From JAFEDN01 sp963795715 (lineage in GTDB: Bacteria; Pseudomonadota; Gammaproteobacteria; Coxiellales; Coxiellaceae), in contig CAWCIY010000002.1 in the NCBI GenBank assembly GCA_963795715.1, forward strand, positions 744,001-808,000: a DNA stretch of 64,000 nt, read 5' to 3'. The notes beneath the pieces were generated by a model. It searched no databases. It saw nothing but the letters and a program-made list of their open reading frames with translations, and was not told where the DNA came from. The translations under genes were made by a program, and so were the position numbers. This document shows positions 27,552-36,240 of this stretch, in pieces; the first letter of the stretch is position 1; each line of letters begins with the position of its first letter.

Positions 27552-28589
27552 TTAAGTACACATTGCAGAATGAATCGTTCTTTGACAAGATTTTTGAGTA
27601 TAATGGATCGTACTAGATCTATTAGTAGCTGCATCTAAAGTCGTAAACGCTTCGGTATAATCTATTTTTTGTGTGAAAACAGGATCTGATAAATCAGTTA
27701 TTTTATTAATAATTCTTAAATACAAATTGACAGGAGCACGAGGATTGTCAGGTAATTCCACTATCATTGTAGAAACATCTTGATCGCTACTCGGGTCTTT
27801 AGTATCTCTTCTATCTGGATGACTGTTAAAAGTTCTGAAAATACTATTATCTTGATAAGTATTTTTATAGCCAATATCAAATTTAGCAAGGGGATTATCA
27901 TTTGATGATTCAGTGTTAAAGCTAAAATCTATAAATTTTTTCAACGTTAAGTCAGTCGAATATTTTTGCATTAGCTCATTTATTTTATCAAACCGATAAT
28001 AAGACGTTTGCTGATCAATGACTGGAGTGAAATTAAAATGCTGCATGCCTGACAATATGTAGTGATTAGTTTGAGCAAATTTTACGATAGATGCATCATT
28101 CTTCTTGTAAATATGGCATAGGTAGTTATTATGCAAACCGATTTCGCAGATCATCGCTTTTTTCCGGTCAGCGAATATATAGTTGATTGGGGTAGTATTT
28201 TGAAATAAAGATTTATTATTTTTATAAATAGCATCAACACTGTCATAATTTCCTAATATATTTTCCATAACTTGGTAATAAGGAATTTGTGCTGTGCGTT
28301 GTTTTGAGGGAATTGTGCTGGCGAAAGTCATGAAAACCACAAGACCGGTTTGATTAACCCCCATCTTGATCGTGTACTTTCCGTCGTATTGATTATCTCC
28401 ATATAGGCCAAAAAATGGGTACTTGGCATTTTCACCGGCAATCATGAATTTTTGATTGCCAGGGTAGAAATCACGATTTTTTCCAATCAATACCTTATCC
28501 TGAGTAAGAACTCCCCACACAGTGCATCCATAGGAAACATTTATCAAGAAAAAACCAAGTAAGCTTAAGAAGCGTATTTTCTTTATCAT
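27552..28589 (-). CDS. secreted Ntn-hydrolase, C45/C59-like acylase
   Basis: The 345-residue protein has a signal peptide MIKKIRFLSLLGFFLINVSYG, and the next residue, Cys22, starts CTVWGVLTQDKVLIGKNRDFYPG. A cysteine exposed at the mature N-terminus followed by a G-K/R-N-x-D motif is the pattern of Ntn hydrolases such as penicillin acylase-like C59 and acyltransferase-like C45 enzymes, which hydrolyse amide bonds of small molecules. Other matching stretches are MGVNQTGLVVFMTFAS and NYIFADRKKAMICEIG. The substrate is unknown. It is co-oriented with the secreted protein downstream. Confidence 0.78.
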   Translation of the reverse strand: MIKKIRFLSLLGFFLINVSYGCTVWGVLTQDKVLIGKNRDFYPGNQKFMIAGENAKYPFFGLYGDNQYDGKYTIKMGVNQTGLVVFMTFASTIPSKQRTAQIPYYQVMENILGNYDSVDAIYKNNKSLFQNTTPINYIFADRKKAMICEIGLHNNYLCHIYKKNDASIVKFAQTNHYILSGMQHFNFTPVIDQQTSYYRFDKINELMQKYSTDLTLKKFIDFSFNTESSNDNPLAKFDIGYKNTYQDNSIFRTFNSHPDRRDTKDPSSDQDVSTMIVELPDNPRAPVNLYLRIINKITDLSDPVFTQKIDYTEAFTTLDAATNRSSTIHYTQKSCQRTIHSAMCT

Positions 28590-28764
28590 TCTGACATTTA
28601 TTTAAACATATCTACGCCTGCAATACAAGCTAGACCGAAAACATATCTGTACCATATGTACATTTATCTCTAACGCATCTTATTTTATTTATCTTTGAAT
28701 ACTAATAAATCATTAATAATATACTAATAATATAATAGAAAATAACCAAAAAACATTAAAATTT

Positions 28765-30834
28765 ATGAGAACATTAGCAAAAACGAAGGGCTATCTTGAA
28801 GGCGGTTTAGACAGCGAAGCCCTCTCCAAAAAACAAAGAGAGCATTTAACAAAAATTCATACTTCTTTAAAGTCTTTGCAAACCATTTGGGAAGACGAAC
28901 CTGCTTTTCAGATATCTAATGATTTTTCCGATCAAACGAAGATAATGGAAAGAAGTATAAAAGGCTATTCGCGAATGATCCTCACCACTAAATATACATT
29001 AGAAGAACTTTTGGATGATCTGAATAAACCTGTTGATGAAAAAAATTATAAAAATAAATACTATGAGGAAGCCTTAAAGGATTTTAAAGAAGAAATTCAA
29101 TTAACACTTAAGCATGTCAATGATCAATTAGAAGATTCCAGTGATTCAAGCACAGAAGAGAAAAAAAAGATTCATTCGGAATTAAATTTAAAAAAAATCT
29201 ATCGGGATAATTTTACAGATAAATACCCCGAATATTTGAAAACTATAATCCAGCAAGGGGGTAAATTTATTCCTGTCAGCCAAGATTTAGATCCTTTTGT
29301 TGGAGAAACAGGGATGTGCTATGGCCTAGCTCGTGTATACGCTAGGCAGGTGTCAAATTATGGAAAATGTCAAAACATTCCTACTGTTAATCAAGAAGTC
29401 TATAATTTTCAAACTCACCAATCACGCCTTGATCCTAAAATTTGGATGAGTAAATATAACAGTTTATCCAAATATAAAAAAATAATCAGGCAAATCGTAA
29501 ATGAGATTACCGATAAGATGGTTTATGAGTTAAATATGTCATTTTTAGTAAATAAAAATTTAGGACATACCGCAACAATTAGGAAAATACCTAATACAGA
29601 TTATTATGAATTTTATGATTCTAAGAAATTTTTGACTGTATTTCCTAATAAGGAAATTCTAATTAATTGTTTGGCTCAATATTTATATGAGGGATATTCA
29701 TCTCGTGTTATTACCAGATTTGCACTTTTTAAAATGTCCGATCAGCCTTCGAATGCCACTGCCAGCATCAAACTAAATGGTCATTCATCTACTTCAATTC
29801 CAATTAAACAAGATTTAACAACGAAATTAGAAAATCCTCTTAGAGAAAACAAATATTTAACAATTGATCCTGAAAGAAGTATTTTAGAAACATCCACCCT
29901 ATCATATCAAAATTTACAAATAATCAGTAATATCATAGAAAAGGAGGACAAATCCTTTGATCACAAAGAATTGAGTGCTTCTTTACAAGAAAATTATAAT
30001 CAAAAATACCAGTGGCTTAAAGAATTTTGTTTATCCAATATCAGCAAGAATGAGCTTAGCGAAATTAAATATTCTAAAATTTCACCGATGAATCCGGATT
30101 ATCATCAACTTTTAAAAACTAAGGTATATGAAGAAATAGAAGTTGAAAAAAATCGAATAACAGGTTTTTTATTTTCAAATCCAATGGTAAAAAATCGAGT
30201 GCAATTATTGGAGGATTTGAAAGAAAACATTAAAAATGCCCCGGTACACCTGACTCTGGTTACAGTAATCGAATCTTGGTTAGAAAAAGAAGATAAAACG
30301 ATCGGTAAAACTTACCAGGATATTATTGCAATCAACAGATTTGGTAGTGGGGAAACAAAAACGACGGGGTTTATTGACAGGCTATTAACTGATTATGAAA
30401 TTTCTCCATATCGTGTTTTGGCTTTACAAGAATTAGTCCTTAAAAAAATAATTATGATTCTTTTTAAGAGAGACTGGGCTCCAATATGTCAGTCAGGGGA
30501 AGATAAAAAACTTGAAATGCTGAAAAAAATAATCTGCTCTTCTTTTGAAAGTAATATTCCATTTGGTATTACTTTACAAGAAATTATTCGCAAGTTCGAA
30601 TCGCGCTCTTTCGGAGGACTTTTTGAAAAAAATAACCGGAGCTCAGATTTCTCTGAATTTTCTTCAATTTTAAGTACAATTTCTGATGTGGATAAGCCTG
30701 AAAAGCTCTGTTATGGCTATCAACTATTAGAAAACTTCTGTATCAAAGTGTTGGATAAATTACCAAGGAAAGAAAACAGCTCCTTAACACCTGCATTGAC
30801 TAAATTGAAGCCTTCATTTCAAATGCAATACTAA
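28765..30834 (+). CDS. putative YopT/C58-like cysteine protease effector
   Basis: This 689-residue protein has no signal peptide. It contains a possible papain-type triad: Cys185 in GETGMCYGLARVYARQ, His268 in LGHTATIRKI and Asp285 in YYEFYDSKKF. The order and spacing Cys...His-T-A...FYD follow the C58 (YopT/AvrPphB) and related effector proteases, where the motif is Cys, HA, then FDP/FYD. The flanking regions are helical, charged and Lys-rich, with coiled-coil potential (residues 90-150). The region upstream is very AT-rich with a weak PmrA-like direct repeat. Protease activity and secretion are inferences. Confidence 0.6.
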   Translation: MRTLAKTKGYLEGGLDSEALSKKQREHLTKIHTSLKSLQTIWEDEPAFQISNDFSDQTKIMERSIKGYSRMILTTKYTLEELLDDLNKPVDEKNYKNKYYEEALKDFKEEIQLTLKHVNDQLEDSSDSSTEEKKKIHSELNLKKIYRDNFTDKYPEYLKTIIQQGGKFIPVSQDLDPFVGETGMCYGLARVYARQVSNYGKCQNIPTVNQEVYNFQTHQSRLDPKIWMSKYNSLSKYKKIIRQIVNEITDKMVYELNMSFLVNKNLGHTATIRKIPNTDYYEFYDSKKFLTVFPNKEILINCLAQYLYEGYSSRVITRFALFKMSDQPSNATASIKLNGHSSTSIPIKQDLTTKLENPLRENKYLTIDPERSILETSTLSYQNLQIISNIIEKEDKSFDHKELSASLQENYNQKYQWLKEFCLSNISKNELSEIKYSKISPMNPDYHQLLKTKVYEEIEVEKNRITGFLFSNPMVKNRVQLLEDLKENIKNAPVHLTLVTVIESWLEKEDKTIGKTYQDIIAINRFGSGETKTTGFIDRLLTDYEISPYRVLALQELVLKKIIMILFKRDWAPICQSGEDKKLEMLKKIICSSFESNIPFGITLQEIIRKFESRSFGGLFEKNNRSSDFSEFSSILSTISDVDKPEKLCYGYQLLENFCIKVLDKLPRKENSSLTPALTKLKPSFQMQY

Positions 30835-30883
30835 TCTTTCGAATTTAAGAAATATTCTCGTTCACTATACGATGCGTTGATCT

Positions 30884-31735
30884 TTATTTTGTAAGCTGAT
30901 TTGTTTGGCGCTCATATGCACACACTAAATTAATACCCACTTTAAATAATCCCACGAAATTTAATGCTTCAACAACTAAAGGTTTACGCAAATCAGAAGT
31001 CAATGCGGCTAATTGCTGCTTGCGAGTTTTCCGTAAGGATCGGAGCGCCTGAAGGTCAAACTGGAGAATCTGGAACTCAAGAAAGGAGTTTCTTCCGACC
31101 GCTATCCCCTCACTGCCTCTGTAATAAGCGTGAGTCAAGCCAACCCTATCTCTATAGTCACACCCAAACCATGAACACTCATGAATTTTACGCGGTAGAC
31201 ATAGTTCCCAAATATGAATTCTCACTACTTGTGTCCTCGGCAATTTCGACTCCCATTCTGAGGGACACGGTTTAAACGGCCGATCGCGACGACAATATTC
31301 ATTAACTACATGTATCGGTAAATCGTTTTGTGCTGCACCGATTAATTTAAGCCATTGCTCTCCACACCAATTATTGTATAAATCAAGATATCTTTTTATT
31401 GCATTAATCAAAACCAGCAAACTAAAATGCTGACCATATTCCGTACCTTTTATTTTTAACTCTCGCAACTGTTGAGCTTGCGTTTCCGTCGGTAAATATT
31501 TCTGAATCATTGTCCACATGTGCCAGTCCAATGCCCACAACGCATATTGAAATGCGGTGATTTGTTTAAATTCACGTCCCGATAAATCTTTTACCTTACC
31601 TGCACGCAATAATAGATTTTTTTTTCTTTTAATTAATTCCTCAGCCTTATCCTGCTCACCTTTAGCGACATATTGCAATAGTTGATTGAGTTCTGTTGGT
31701 GTTTGTTTCGGGAGCCATACTTTTCGTCTTGGCAT
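30884..31735 (-). CDS. ankyrin-like protein of a Legionella/Coxiella effector-type family
   Basis: The 283-residue protein begins with LLQYVAKGEQDKAEELIKRKKNLLLRAGKVKDLSGREFKQITAFQYALWALDWHMWTMIQKYLP. I recognise this pattern from a repeated family in Legionella and Coxiella genomes, in which one ankyrin-like helix pair is followed by 'SGR.FK.ITAFQYA.WA.D.HMW'. The rest includes a Cys-rich ECSWFGCDYRDR segment. There is no signal peptide. It starts 11 bases after the DAHP synthase stop with its own AAGGAACG ribosome binding site, so it may ride on the trp transcript. The function is unknown; a host-targeted role is plausible. Confidence 0.65.
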   Translation of the reverse strand: MPRRKVWLPKQTPTELNQLLQYVAKGEQDKAEELIKRKKNLLLRAGKVKDLSGREFKQITAFQYALWALDWHMWTMIQKYLPTETQAQQLRELKIKGTEYGQHFSLLVLINAIKRYLDLYNNWCGEQWLKLIGAAQNDLPIHVVNEYCRRDRPFKPCPSEWESKLPRTQVVRIHIWELCLPRKIHECSWFGCDYRDRVGLTHAYYRGSEGIAVGRNSFLEFQILQFDLQALRSLRKTRKQQLAALTSDLRKPLVVEALNFVGLFKVGINLVCAYERQTNQLTK

Positions 31736-31746
31736 GAGATCGTTCC

Positions 31747-32760
31747 TTAATCGTTGTGCACCGCAGCACTGATTTTTCTAATCACTGACATCATGTCGGC
31801 AAAAGTTTGCGGAGAAATGGTTTGCTTGGCGTCAGAAAGTGCTTTATCTGGTTCGGGATGCACTTCAACCATCAAACCATCGGCCCCTGCCGCCACTGCA
31901 GCATAAGCCATCGGCGGCACTACACTGCGTATCCCAGTGCCGTGGCTAGGATCAATAATGACGGGTAAGTGGCTAAGCTCATGCAAAATAGGAACGGCAG
32001 CAATATCTAAAGTATTACGTGCATAAGTTTCAAAAGTGCGAATTCCACGTTCGCATAAAATAACTTGAGCATTGCCTGCCTGCAAAATATATTCAGCAGC
32101 CATTAAAAAATCGGAATAGGTCGCTGCAAAACCCCGTTTCAACATGACCGGTTTGCCAATTTTTCCTATCTGTTTTAGCAAACTAAAATTTTGCATGTTG
32201 CGCGCACCAATTTGCAAAATATCGACATATTCGGCTACCAACTCAATATCTTGAGTATCCATCACTTCGGAAACAGATAGCATATTATTTTTTTTAGCAG
32301 CACTTTGCATGTATTGTAAGCCTTTTTCACCCAGGCCCTGAAATTCATAGGGAGAAGTGCGCGGTTTAAATGCCCCTCCTCGCAAAATTTTTGCGCCTGC
32401 TTGAGCAACTAATTCTGCAGTTCGATGAATCTGCTCTTCCGACTCTATAGAACAAGGCCCAGCCATCACTGCTAATACACCACCGCCAATGCTACAATCT
32501 TTTATTTTAATAATTGAACGTTGGGTTTTTAATTCCCGGCTGGCCAGTTTGTATTTTTGATTAAGCGGCAAAACAGTTTCAACACCAGGTAGAACGGTGA
32601 AGTGATTTAAATTAGTTTGTACGTCGGCGCCATTGACAACTGCAATATGGAAACGATCCTCTTCCTCCACCAAAACAGCCTGTAAATTCATCCACGACAA
32701 TCTTGCTAATAATTCATCTACTTCTTTTTTCAAAATATTTTTTTTCATGACTAAAAGCAT
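31747..32760 (-). CDS. aroF: 3-deoxy-7-phosphoheptulonate (DAHP) synthase, type I beta
   Basis: DAHP synthase condenses phosphoenolpyruvate and erythrose-4-phosphate, the first step of aromatic amino-acid synthesis. The 337-residue protein has an N-terminal ACT-like regulatory region (MLLVMKKNILKKEVDELLARL) and a barrel with MAGPCSIES, LRGGAFKPRTSPYEFQGLG, LQIGARNMQNF, PVMLKRG and DPSHGTG. It belongs to the Bacillus/Thermotoga-type I beta group, not the E. coli I alpha group. It follows trpA after 7 bases as the last biosynthetic gene of the trp operon, which would tie precursor supply to tryptophan demand. Confidence 0.93.
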   Translation of the reverse strand: MLLVMKKNILKKEVDELLARLSWMNLQAVLVEEEDRFHIAVVNGADVQTNLNHFTVLPGVETVLPLNQKYKLASRELKTQRSIIKIKDCSIGGGVLAVMAGPCSIESEEQIHRTAELVAQAGAKILRGGAFKPRTSPYEFQGLGEKGLQYMQSAAKKNNMLSVSEVMDTQDIELVAEYVDILQIGARNMQNFSLLKQIGKIGKPVMLKRGFAATYSDFLMAAEYILQAGNAQVILCERGIRTFETYARNTLDIAAVPILHELSHLPVIIDPSHGTGIRSVVPPMAYAAVAAGADGLMVEVHPEPDKALSDAKQTISPQTFADMMSVIRKISAAVHND

Positions 32761-32767
32761 AAATACC

Positions 32768-33511
32768 TCACAGGGGGTTAATACGTGCAGCCAATTGTGT
32801 CAACTCATTAGCCGACATCCCTTTTGCTACCGCTTCGACAAACAATGATCCAACCACCACGCCATCGGCATGCTGTATAACTTTTTTCGCTGTATCAGCA
32901 TCAGATATGCCAATACCTGCCACTACTGGTAAATCCACTTGTTTTTTAATAACTGCAATTTTGTTGGAAAAATCTGCCGGCAGTTGATTACGCATGCCGG
33001 TAGTCCCTTTACGGCAGGCATAATATAAAAAACCTCGTCCTTGCTTGGCAATAGTGCGCATTCTTTCAGGTGGAGTGGTGGGTGCAATGAGATAAATCGG
33101 CGCTATATTTTGGCTTATAAAATCAGCATAAAACGAGACGGTTTCTTCCAACGGACAATCCACTAACAGCACTCCATTAATGCCCGCAGTTAGTAAAGTT
33201 TTGGCAAAACCGCTATCGAAAACAGCTAACAATGGATTTAAATAACTATATAAAATAATGGGCACGGACGTTCTTTGTCTAATTTGTTGAGTTAGCCACA
33301 AAATATCTGTTAAGCTGACCCCTTGTGTCAATGCTCTAACACAGGCTTGTTGAATTACCGGGCCATCGGCAATTGGGTCGGAAAAAGGAACCCCAATTTC
33401 CAGTACATTAACACCTCCTGCAATCAAAGCTAAAGCAGCTTCTAAAGTGCGTTTTATTCCGCCATCACCAGCAGTAAGATAGCCCATAAATATTTTTTGC
33501 GGCAAATTCAT
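32768..33511 (-). CDS. trpA: tryptophan synthase alpha chain
   Basis: TrpA cleaves indole-3-glycerol phosphate and passes indole to TrpB. The 247-residue TIM barrel has GYLTAGDG, LEIGVPFSDPIADGPVIQQA (catalytic Glu and Asp), LYYACRKGTTGMRNQLP and VVAGIGISDADTA. It overlaps trpB by 4 bases, giving translational coupling. The sequence is intact and slightly shorter than the E. coli protein at the termini. Confidence 0.95.
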   Translation of the reverse strand: MNLPQKIFMGYLTAGDGGIKRTLEAALALIAGGVNVLEIGVPFSDPIADGPVIQQACVRALTQGVSLTDILWLTQQIRQRTSVPIILYSYLNPLLAVFDSGFAKTLLTAGINGVLLVDCPLEETVSFYADFISQNIAPIYLIAPTTPPERMRTIAKQGRGFLYYACRKGTTGMRNQLPADFSNKIAVIKKQVDLPVVAGIGISDADTAKKVIQHADGVVVGSLFVEAVAKGMSANELTQLAARINPL

Positions 33512-34701
33512 GGTTGTTGTTTCCTGTAAATTTGTGATAAATCTTTATCTCCCCTGCCCGATAAATTCACTATGACAATTTGATCTTTTGCAAACTGTGG
33601 AGACAACGCAATTAAATACGCCAAAGCGTGCGCAGATTCCAAAGCACAAATAATGCCTTCAGTGCGCGCCAATAATTGTAAGGCTGCTAAAGCTTGTTGA
33701 TCAGACACCGCAGCATATTCAATTCTTTTTTGCTGATAATAATAAGCATGCTGAGGGCCGACTGCAGGATAGTCTAAACCAGCGGAAATTGAAGCGGTTT
33801 TTGCTATTTGGCCATGCTCATCTTGTAGCACATAGGTGTAACAGCCATGCAATACACCTTTGGTGAGGGTCTTAAATCGAGCGGCATGTTCCCCTAACAG
33901 CGAGCCATGTCCACCCGCCTCTACGCCGACCAAACGCACTTGACTATCTTCTAGAAATGCGGAAAAAATGCCAATTGCATTAGAGCCGCCACCTACGCTG
34001 GCAATGATTAAATCAGGCTGGGTCTGAGCGAGTTCAGCTATTTGCTGCCGGCATTCTTCACCAATAACGGCTTGAAAACAAGCGACCATCTCCGGATAAG
34101 GATGCGGACCAAGCGCCGAACCTAAACAATAATGGGTGTCGGCAAAAGTCTCTGACCAATCTCGAATGGCTTCATTGATCGCGTCTTTTAGCGTGGCAGA
34201 GCCTTGCGAAACTGAAACTACTTCAGCACCCATCAACTGCATTCTCAAAACATTGGGCTGCTGCCGCTCCATATCGGTACTGCCCATATAGACGACACAT
34301 TTTAAACCCAAGTAGGCACAAGCCGCTGCAGTGGCGACTCCGTGTTGGCCTGCACCGGTTTCAGCAATTACTCGGGTTTTTCCCGTTTTTTTTGCTAATA
34401 AACATTGACCCAAAGAATTATTTAATTTGTGCGCTCCGGTATGTAGCAAATCTTCACGCTTCAGAAAAATTCGCGGGCCACCGATTGCCTTGGAGAAACC
34501 TTTCACTTCAGTCAAAGGTGTGGGCCTTCCGGCATAAGTTTGCAAAATATGCTTTAGTTCATCTTGGAATTTTAAGTCTTGCTTACACTCATTCCATGCA
34601 GTTATTAATTCTTGGATAGGGGTTATCAGCAACTCAGGCATAAATATCCCGCCAAACTCACCAAAACGGGTCTTTTCAGCAGTTATCCATTTATTTTTCA
34701 T
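33508..34701 (-). CDS. trpB: tryptophan synthase beta chain
   Basis: TrpB condenses indole with serine using PLP. The 397-residue protein has FGGIFMPELL, the PLP-lysine motif REDLLHTGAHKLNNSLGQ, ETGAGQHGVA and the phosphate-binding loop VGGGSNAIG. It overlaps trpF upstream and trpA downstream by 4 bases each. Confidence 0.96.
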   Translation of the reverse strand: MKNKWITAEKTRFGEFGGIFMPELLITPIQELITAWNECKQDLKFQDELKHILQTYAGRPTPLTEVKGFSKAIGGPRIFLKREDLLHTGAHKLNNSLGQCLLAKKTGKTRVIAETGAGQHGVATAAACAYLGLKCVVYMGSTDMERQQPNVLRMQLMGAEVVSVSQGSATLKDAINEAIRDWSETFADTHYCLGSALGPHPYPEMVACFQAVIGEECRQQIAELAQTQPDLIIASVGGGSNAIGIFSAFLEDSQVRLVGVEAGGHGSLLGEHAARFKTLTKGVLHGCYTYVLQDEHGQIAKTASISAGLDYPAVGPQHAYYYQQKRIEYAAVSDQQALAALQLLARTEGIICALESAHALAYLIALSPQFAKDQIVIVNLSGRGDKDLSQIYRKQQP

Positions 34702-35447
34702 AGAACCACCTCTTTAACAGATCGGATAAATTTCTCAATTAAAACGAGGTCTTTTTTACCTAGACTGTTTTCCACCCCGCTGGAAACATCGACCAAACTG
34801 GGTTTAATTTTTTTAATTGCTGCACTGACATTTTCGGCACTTAGCCCTCCGGCTAAACCATAATTCATCTGACCAGAGTAAACGAATTTTTCCCAATCAA
34901 AAGTTAAACCAGATCCGGGTTGGAGATTATCAAACAGCAAATAATCCTTTTGTAGATTTAACCCCGGTGGCTCTTTCTCAAATATCGTCAGCGCATATAT
35001 TCTGGAATAGTTTTCAGGTAATAAAGAGTACTGATTTTTAGAAGCATCGCCTTGTAACTGGACTGTGGTAATTTGCGTGTACGTGCAAATATCTTGCATT
35101 TCAACTGCAGAATGTGTGGTAAATACCGCCACCGGCTCCGCACCCCCTAATTTTGTTGCTGTTGCAATTTCTTTAGCTTGTTGTAAATTCACGACTCGTT
35201 TCGATGGAGCATGAAATACTATGCCAATAAAGTTGGCTCCTAAAATAGCAGCCTTATAAGCGACATCAGATTTAACTAAACCACATATCTTTATCTTACA
35301 GCAATTCTCGCTCAAGCGATCATTGCTTCCTGTTTCTATCCTGCGCATCGGCAAAGCCGATTGCTCGGAATGAAGGGGGAGATCGCTCCGCTCTTCTCCC
35401 TCTTGCGATCCCCCATCGGGATGAGCATTATTGTTTATCTTAACCAT
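34698..35447 (-). CDS. trpF: phosphoribosylanthranilate isomerase with in-frame element insertion
   Basis: TrpF isomerises phosphoribosylanthranilate to CdRP. The enzyme core reads KIKICGLVKSDVAYKAAILGANFIGIVFHAPSKR, then GLAGGLSAENV and VDVSSGVE. A 144-base palindromic element is inserted after the first codons, flanked by the 9-base direct repeat TTTATCTTA. The original start MVKIKICGL became MVKIN + 48 extra codons + KIKICGL, without a stop or frame change. Without the insert the protein would be 201 residues, the normal length. Whether the enzyme tolerates the added segment (rich in Ser, Glu, Arg) is unknown. The start overlaps trpC by 8 bases. Confidence 0.92.
   Translation of the reverse strand: MVKINNNAHPDGGSQEGEERSDLPLHSEQSALPMRRIETGSNDRLSENCCKIKICGLVKSDVAYKAAILGANFIGIVFHAPSKRVVNLQQAKEIATATKLGGAEPVAVFTTHSAVEMQDICTYTQITTVQLQGDASKNQYSLLPENYSRIYALTIFEKEPPGLNLQKDYLLFDNLQPGSGLTFDWEKFVYSGQMNYGLAGGLSAENVSAAIKKIKPSLVDVSSGVENSLGKKDLVLIEKFIRSVKEVVL
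35299..35433 (-). repeat. palindromic MITE-like element inside trpF
   Basis: The element is bounded by a perfect 9-base direct repeat TTTATCTTA at 35290-35298 and 35434-35442. Its left end is AGCAATTCTCG on the plus strand. It holds the core TATCCTGCGCATCGG, GAAGGGGGAGA and ATCCCCCATCGGG. It adds 144 bases (48 codons) to trpF in frame, between codons 5 and 6 of the original gene. Confidence 0.88.
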
Positions 35448-36240
35448 TGCGGCACCGTTTTATAAAAGTTCCGGGGTCGGTGGAGGTAACCAGCGCCTCA
35501 CCAATTAAAACAGCATCGAACCCTGCTGCAAAATAAGCTTTGGCGGATTCTGGAGTAAGAATACCAGACTCCGCCACTTTAACCACATCTGCAGGAACCG
35601 CTGATAAAAGTTCAAAAGCCCGTTCTGGGTAAATTTTAAAAGTTTGTAAATCACGGTTATTAATGCCTATGACACTCGCCTCAGCTTCTAGAGCGATTTG
35701 TAATTCCGGTAAATTATGCACTTCAACTAAAGCTTGAATCCCAAAGCTTTCAACCAAACGCAACATTTCTGCAGTATTTTCTTTTAAAACAGCTACAATT
35801 AATAAAACAGCGTCGGCTCCGGCAAGGATTGCTTCGGCAATTTGCACCTTATCTATTATGAAATCTTTTCGCAAAATCGGTTGCGGTAGGTATTTTAACT
35901 CTTCAGCCACCTGTTTAAGATCATCAATACTGCCACCAAAAAATTTTTCATCGGTCAAGATCGACAAGGCGCTGGCGCCATGCTCAGCATAAATTCGCGC
36001 CAGCGCTACCGGATTGTCAATATCTGCAAGTGCACCTCTGCTGGGAGAACGCCGTTTTATTTCAGCGATGACCGCCGGGGAAGATTGGGTTAACATGCTT
36101 TTAAAATCTTTTACTGCTTTTTTGGGCAATTTCCCAGAAAGTAATTGCATAATTTCGTGCTCAGGTTGAGATCGCACCAAAGAATACAAATCAGATACTT
36201 CCTGTTGTTTTTGAGAAAGGATGTCTTGTAATTTACTCAT
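35440..36240 (-). CDS. trpC: indole-3-glycerol-phosphate synthase
   Basis: TrpC closes the indole ring from CdRP. The 266-residue barrel has VIAEIKRRSPSRGAL (catalytic Lys), LSILTDEKFFGGS, ILRKDFIID, LVEVHN, GINNRDLQTF and VAESGILTPESA. It overlaps trpD by 8 bases and trpF by 8 bases. It is a separate protein, not fused to TrpF as in E. coli. Confidence 0.96.
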   Translation of the reverse strand: MSKLQDILSQKQQEVSDLYSLVRSQPEHEIMQLLSGKLPKKAVKDFKSMLTQSSPAVIAEIKRRSPSRGALADIDNPVALARIYAEHGASALSILTDEKFFGGSIDDLKQVAEELKYLPQPILRKDFIIDKVQIAEAILAGADAVLLIVAVLKENTAEMLRLVESFGIQALVEVHNLPELQIALEAEASVIGINNRDLQTFKIYPERAFELLSAVPADVVKVAESGILTPESAKAYFAAGFDAVLIGEALVTSTDPGTFIKRCRNG

